Shown here: positions 7,073-10,783 of the stretch, one piece after another
Layout: every line of letters starts with the position of its first letter
Position numbering within the stretch: position 1 is the first letter of the stretch
NCBI GenBank assembly: GCA_022709995.1
Contig: JAKLHU010000032.1
Location: 1-10,783 of the forward strand
Source of the DNA: Verrucomicrobiota bacterium
Lineage (GTDB): Bacteria; Verrucomicrobiota; Lentisphaeria; Oligosphaerales; Oligosphaeraceae
Direction: 5' to 3'
Length of the DNA: 10,783 bases
Notes under the pieces: generated by a model
Database searches by the model: none
Seen by the model: the letters and a program-made list of their open reading frames with translations, nothing else
What the model was told of the DNA's origin: nothing
Made by a program: the position numbers and the translations under genes

Positions 7073-10000
7073 ATGCGGCATGGAAAAGTCTTGTGGCCGG
7101 GACTGATGGCGGTTCTGGTATTGGCCTGTCGGGCCGGGGCGGCGGAAGTGCGCTTTGAAGCGGAAGACGTCCTGGTCAACCGCGAGGCGCTGATACCGGA
7201 AAAGTCGGCGCCGGACAAGTGGACGTTGTGGAGCACGGACGTCAACGCGCAGGCCTGGTCGGGCCGGGTCGTGGTGCGGGCGCCGGCGGTGCAGGCCGAC
7301 CGCGAGCGCCCGGAGGATGGGGCGCCGCCGTTGCTGGTCCGGCTGCCGATTCCGGAAGCCGGCGTCTACACCATCAGTTTGCGCGGCGGCAACCGGCCGC
7401 TCGGCCTGTCCGTGGATGGCGGTCAGACCTGGCGCCGCTTCGGGCAGGGCATCATCGTCCGGGCGGCGACCTTGCCGGCCGGGCCTTTCGAATGCTGGTT
7501 CGATGACCGCTATGCCGCCGAAGAGCCGCGCGAGCGCGGCAGCGGCTATCTCGATTATTTCCTGGTCGACCGCCTTGAGCATATCCGCGACAATCTGGCC
7601 AACCCTGATTTCGAGGCTGGCGAGCCGGGCCAGGTTCCCGTGGGATGGATCTGGTGGCATCGCGATCAGCTGGGCGAAGGCGTCGTCACGCCCGAAGCGC
7701 ACGGCGGGCGCGCGGCTTTGCGCATCAAAACGCCGGAAGGGCGCGACTGGGCTCTGACCAATACGTATTCCATCGCCGTGCAGCCCGGTGAGTATTATCT
7801 TCTGACCGGGTGGGGCAAGACGGTGTCGGGCGTCAAGGCCGTTGTCAGCGTCGTCGGCAAGAAAAATGGCGCGGTGGCCAACTGGGCCATTGCCCGCGCC
7901 AATGCCCGGGGCCAGGACTGGCGCCAGTTCCGGACGCAGGTGCGCATTGCCGACGGCATTGATGAAATCCATGTGCGGGTGACCGGCGGCGGCGCCTGCG
8001 AAGCGCTGCTTGACGACTTGGCGTTGACCCGCATCGAGGCGCCGGTGGTCCCGCCGCCACCGCCGCCGATCGAGGGCTTTGCGCACGAGCGGGTGATCGA
8101 GCCGATGGGCCGCGGCGTCGTCGCCCAGACCGTGCCGGACGGCGTCTATGTCAGCTGGAGACTCTTGCGCGACGACCCGGCGGAGATCGCCTTCGACGTG
8201 TTCCGGCGCCTGGACGGCCAGGAGCAGAAGCTGAACGCGGCGCCGATTCGGCAGACCTGCGACTTTCTGGATCAGGACCCGGCCGGCGCCACGGCCGTCT
8301 ACCTGGTTCGCCCGGCGCCCGGCGTTGTCGCCGCCGCCGGTGAGACCCGGGTGTGGACCGCGCCGGACGCGGCGACACAGCCGTACCAGAGTTTTGCTCT
8401 GAGCGATCCGGAACACCGGGTCCAGAAAATCGGCATCGGAGACTTGAATGGCGACGGCGTCTATGACTATGTCGTGAAGCACCCCATGGAAAATGTCGAC
8501 CCATGGGAAGTCGTCTGGTACAAGTCGCCGGACACGTACAAGCTGGAGGCGTTTTTGAGCGACGGCACCCGGCTGTGGACGCGCGACCTCGGCTGGGCGA
8601 TCGAACGCGGCATGTGGTATTCGCCGTACATTGTCTACGATTTCAATGGCGACGGCAAGGCCGAGGTGGCCGTCAAGATGGGCGAGGGCGACCCGCGCGG
8701 CGAAGATGGCCGCGTCACCAGCGGGCCGGAATGGCTGGTGATCCTGGACGGCATGACCGGGGCGGACATCGCCCGCGCCCCCTGGCCGTCACGGGAACCG
8801 TTTGAAAACTACAACCTCAGCTGCCGCAATCTGCTGATCGTGGCGTATTTGGACGGGCGGACGCCGTGCGTCGTGGCTCTGCGCGGCACCTACGGCGCGC
8901 AGCTGGGCGAGGCCTGGCAGCTGAAGAACGGCAGCCTGGAGCGGCTCTGGAGCTACGACAACGAGCAGTTCGCCGGCTGCTGGGGGCAGGGCGCCCACAC
9001 CAATTACGCCTTGGACGTCGACGGCGACGGCCGCGACGAGATCGTCCTGGGCAGCGCCGTTCTCGATGACACCGGCGTGCCCTTGTGGACTACCGGCAAG
9101 GGACATCCCGACGGGGTGTTTGTCGGCGACTTGCAGCCCTGGCGGCCGGGCCTGGAAGTGGCGTATGTGATGGAAGCGCGGCAGGCGGAAGGCGGGTTGT
9201 GCATGGCCGACGCCGCCACCGGAAAACTGCTGTGGAAGCTCGGCGCGCCGACCTCGCATGTCGACGGCAAGGGCACCTGCGCCGACCTCGATCCGCGCTA
9301 TCCAGGAGCCGAGCTGGCCGGGGCCGACATGCGGATTCTTGAACCGGGGACCAACAAGCGCGGCCTGCACAACGCCTGGCTGTTCACGGCGGCCGGCGAA
9401 TTGCTCTACGAGGGCCCGGACATGCCCTACCGGTTCGGAATCTGGACCGCATACTGGGACGCCGACCTGCAGAAGGAATTGTGCCGCGGCAAGATGATGG
9501 ATCCGGATGGCGGCGAGGTCGGCGGCCAATACCAGGGGTCGCTGCTGCTGGTCGCCGACGCGCTCGGAGACTGGCGCGAGGAAATCTTCACGACCAGCAA
9601 CGGCGAATTCCGTATCTATTCGACGCCCTTGCCGGCCATGGACCGCCGCGTCTGCCTGATGCAGGAGCACAACTACCGTCTGCGGATGGCGTCCAACGCG
9701 ATGGGCTATGTCACCGAGGCGTTGCTGCCGTATGATCCGGAGGCCGAAGCGCCTAACCTGAATCTGACTTTCCAGGGCCAGGACACGGCGCCGTCGTTGC
9801 AGGTCGTGGCCGTCGCCTCGCGGCGCCAGGCCGTCCAGGGCCGGGTGGTGCTGACCGGCGAAGCCGGCGTGCGACTGACCCCGGCGAGCTTTGCGGTTGA
9901 GTTGCCCGCGGGCGAGCGTCTGGTTCAAAAGGTGGCCCTGGACCTGCCCGACGGCTACCGCGGACTGGTGCGCGCGCAGTTCGAGGCGGGCGGCGGCGTG

Positions 10001-10471
10001 GTGCTGCGCGGCCAGGCTCCGGTGCGCGGCCAGAAAAAGGCCATGACCGAAGGCCTTTTCGTGGAGGCGGAATCGTTCGCCGGCCAGGAAGGCGGTTCGG
10101 TGCAGGTGCGTGACGACAAGCCCGGGACCCGCGGTCAGTCGATATCGCATTGGGATGCGGCGGGCCATCGGCTGACCTGGCAGGTGAAAGTACCGGAGGC
10201 CGGCCGCTATCGCTTGCAGGTCCGTTATTGCAATCCCGCCGGCGCGCGGCGGGCGCTGGTTGTTTCCGGTCGCGAATACGGGCCGTTCACGCTGCCGGGC
10301 ACCGGGGGCTTTGGCCAGACCAGCTTGGAGTGGGAGCACGCCGGCCCGGCCGGGGCGGACGGCCAGCCCCTGACCTTTGAACTGGCGGCCGGAACGCATG
10401 CCATCGTCATGGAAAACATCGACGGCAAAGGCTGCAATCTCGATTACCTCGTGCTGGAGAAGGAGAAATGA
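7073..10471 (+). CDS. Secreted multidomain rhamnogalacturonan lyase, polysaccharide lyase family 11
   Basis: The gene encodes 1132 residues; the ATG at 7073 follows AGGAG with an 8-base spacer and begins a signal peptide (hydrophobic LWPGLMAVLVLA, cleavage near AGAA, residue 24). PL11 enzymes cleave the rhamnose-galacturonate backbone of rhamnogalacturonan-I by beta-elimination, usually with calcium. Residues about 25-170 are a CBM-like module starting FEAED; about 177-325 a CBM4/9-like module (NPDFEAGEPGQVPVGW); then a PPPPPP linker near 327. The PL11 domain covers about 335-900, starting with GVYVSWRLLRDDP and carrying propeller calcium loops DLNGDG (457), DFNGDGK (523) and DVDGDGRDE (648), plus YDNEQFAGCWGQGAHTNY and GKGHPDGVFVGDL. 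A beta-rich stretch follows, and residues about 997-1132 are a CBM35/CBM6-like module (VEAESF). Simple PL11 enzymes are near 600 residues, so accessory modules almost double this one. Whether it is endo- or exo-acting cannot be told. Confidence 0.94.
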   Translation: MRHGKVLWPGLMAVLVLACRAGAAEVRFEAEDVLVNREALIPEKSAPDKWTLWSTDVNAQAWSGRVVVRAPAVQADRERPEDGAPPLLVRLPIPEAGVYTISLRGGNRPLGLSVDGGQTWRRFGQGIIVRAATLPAGPFECWFDDRYAAEEPRERGSGYLDYFLVDRLEHIRDNLANPDFEAGEPGQVPVGWIWWHRDQLGEGVVTPEAHGGRAALRIKTPEGRDWALTNTYSIAVQPGEYYLLTGWGKTVSGVKAVVSVVGKKNGAVANWAIARANARGQDWRQFRTQVRIADGIDEIHVRVTGGGACEALLDDLALTRIEAPVVPPPPPPIEGFAHERVIEPMGRGVVAQTVPDGVYVSWRLLRDDPAEIAFDVFRRLDGQEQKLNAAPIRQTCDFLDQDPAGATAVYLVRPAPGVVAAAGETRVWTAPDAATQPYQSFALSDPEHRVQKIGIGDLNGDGVYDYVVKHPMENVDPWEVVWYKSPDTYKLEAFLSDGTRLWTRDLGWAIERGMWYSPYIVYDFNGDGKAEVAVKMGEGDPRGEDGRVTSGPEWLVILDGMTGADIARAPWPSREPFENYNLSCRNLLIVAYLDGRTPCVVALRGTYGAQLGEAWQLKNGSLERLWSYDNEQFAGCWGQGAHTNYALDVDGDGRDEIVLGSAVLDDTGVPLWTTGKGHPDGVFVGDLQPWRPGLEVAYVMEARQAEGGLCMADAATGKLLWKLGAPTSHVDGKGTCADLDPRYPGAELAGADMRILEPGTNKRGLHNAWLFTAAGELLYEGPDMPYRFGIWTAYWDADLQKELCRGKMMDPDGGEVGGQYQGSLLLVADALGDWREEIFTTSNGEFRIYSTPLPAMDRRVCLMQEHNYRLRMASNAMGYVTEALLPYDPEAEAPNLNLTFQGQDTAPSLQVVAVASRRQAVQGRVVLTGEAGVRLTPASFAVELPAGERLVQKVALDLPDGYRGLVRAQFEAGGGVVLRGQAPVRGQKKAMTEGLFVEAESFAGQEGGSVQVRDDKPGTRGQSISHWDAAGHRLTWQVKVPEAGRYRLQVRYCNPAGARRALVVSGREYGPFTLPGTGGFGQTSLEWEHAGPAGADGQPLTFELAAGTHAIVMENIDGKGCNLDYLVLEKEK

Positions 10472-10517
10472 CCCTGGCCGCCGAATCGTCCCCGGTATTT
10501 TCTCCGGCGCTGCCGTT

Positions 10518-10556
10518 CCGCCGCTGTCACGGAAGGGCGTGACAGCACTGTGGCGG
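10518..10556 (+). terminator. Hairpin downstream of the PL11 lyase gene
   Basis: A perfect 9-bp stem, GCTGTCACG (10523-10531) with CGTGACAGC (10538-10546), closes a GAAGGG loop and is extended by CCGCC (10518-10522) and GGCGG (10552-10556) across a five-base bulge. It lies about 50 bases past the lyase stop. The nearest T tract, seven T at 10589-10595, is 32 bases further on, so this is not a textbook intrinsic terminator; it may act with that tract or stabilise the 3' end. Confidence 0.45.
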
Positions 10557-10600
10557 CTGGGACCACGGCGACCAACCCCAAGACGTCGTTTTTTTGTAAT

Positions 10601-10711
10601 AGGTCAGCCATTGATAACTGAGTGATATAGTAGTCAACGCTTGGGCGCCTCGGGGCCTGAGGCGCTACCTTGGCGCGCCAGAACTCTACGACCGCCAGGT
10701 GCAATGGCTCC
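10601..10711 (+). repeat. Intergenic inverted-repeat element, copy C
   Basis: This copy has the core at 10633-10680, with 45 of 48 positions equal to copy B. Its palindrome at 10645-10665 has 7-bp arms GCGCCTC/GAGGCGC, then one G-T and two G-C pairs. The ends carry AGCCATTG at 10606-10613 and its reverse complement CAATGGCT at 10702-10709. The left end GGTCAGCCATTGATAA resembles the copy A terminal repeat, while the right end runs into the 53-bp arm, the opposite arrangement to copy B. The element follows the PL11 gene and its hairpin. Confidence 0.85.
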
Positions 10712-10756
10712 TATGTTAAATGGCCGGATAACCGGGGAATGGGGAGCAGGCTAAAG
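10704..10756 (-). repeat. 53-bp arm repeat, copy 2 (inverted)
   Basis: This is the reverse complement of 4083-4135 with two substitutions and no gaps. It overlaps the right end of element copy C by eight bases and lies on the 3' side of the core, whereas the first copy lies on the 5' side. Similarity stops at CTAAAG; the remaining 27 bases to the window edge are AT-richer and unrelated to the sequence outside the first arm, which defines the outer boundary of the repeat. Confidence 0.92.
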
Positions 10757-10783
10757 ATAATGTGTTAAAGTCAAGCCGTTTTT

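Noticed and set aside
7046..10399. Two long minus-strand ORFs (7046-8482 and 8789-10399) opposite the lyase gene.
   Set aside because: Both are shadows of the PL11 frame, which has clear catalytic-domain motifs and calcium loops.

Overview
The window is GC-rich DNA with strong GC bias at third codon positions, so long shadow ORFs run opposite the real genes. It carries five identifiable genes: a GAF-type PTS enzyme I (ptsP-like, cut by the left edge), the RNase P RNA gene, an intracellular glycosidase-like protein of unknown specificity, a secreted DUF4838 protein and a secreted multidomain rhamnogalacturonan lyase (PL11). The combination of DUF4838, a CBM-rich PL11 and Sec-type signal peptides fits a polysaccharide-degrading bacterium of the Planctomycetes-Verrucomicrobia-Lentisphaerae group, with Lentisphaerae or Verrucomicrobia most likely. 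This is inferred from protein families only; the rnpB sequence would be the best marker to place it.

Layout. Bases 1-747 (minus) encode the N-terminal 249 residues of the PtsP-like protein, and rnpB (minus, about 946-1338) lies just upstream of it. Bases 1339-1714 hold a 120-bp inverted-repeat element (copy A), three 16-bp tandem repeats and a strong GC hairpin. Bases 1715-3838 (minus) encode a 707-residue cytoplasmic protein with a GH67-like layout. The 576-bp divergent region 3839-4414 has an AT-rich promoter-like part, a 53-bp arm repeat and a second element (copy B). Bases 4415-6877 (plus) encode the DUF4838 protein and 7073-10471 (plus) the PL11 lyase. Bases 10472-10783 hold a terminator-like hairpin, a third element (copy C) and an inverted copy of the 53-bp arm.

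The two plus-strand genes probably form a pectin-targeted pair. The PL11 enzyme would cleave the rhamnogalacturonan-I backbone outside the cell while the DUF4838 protein acts on a side chain or product. The divergent intracellular protein could act on imported fragments. Only the PL11 assignment is firm.

The most unusual signal is the family of small intergenic elements. Three copies share a 48-bp hairpin core, and each lies in a gap next to one of the carbohydrate genes. Two copies carry the same 53-bp arm on opposite sides of the core, so the arms face each other in inverted orientation about 6.6 kb apart and enclose exactly the DUF4838-PL11 pair. No transposase is visible, so these look like non-autonomous (MITE- or REP-like) elements with interchangeable ends.
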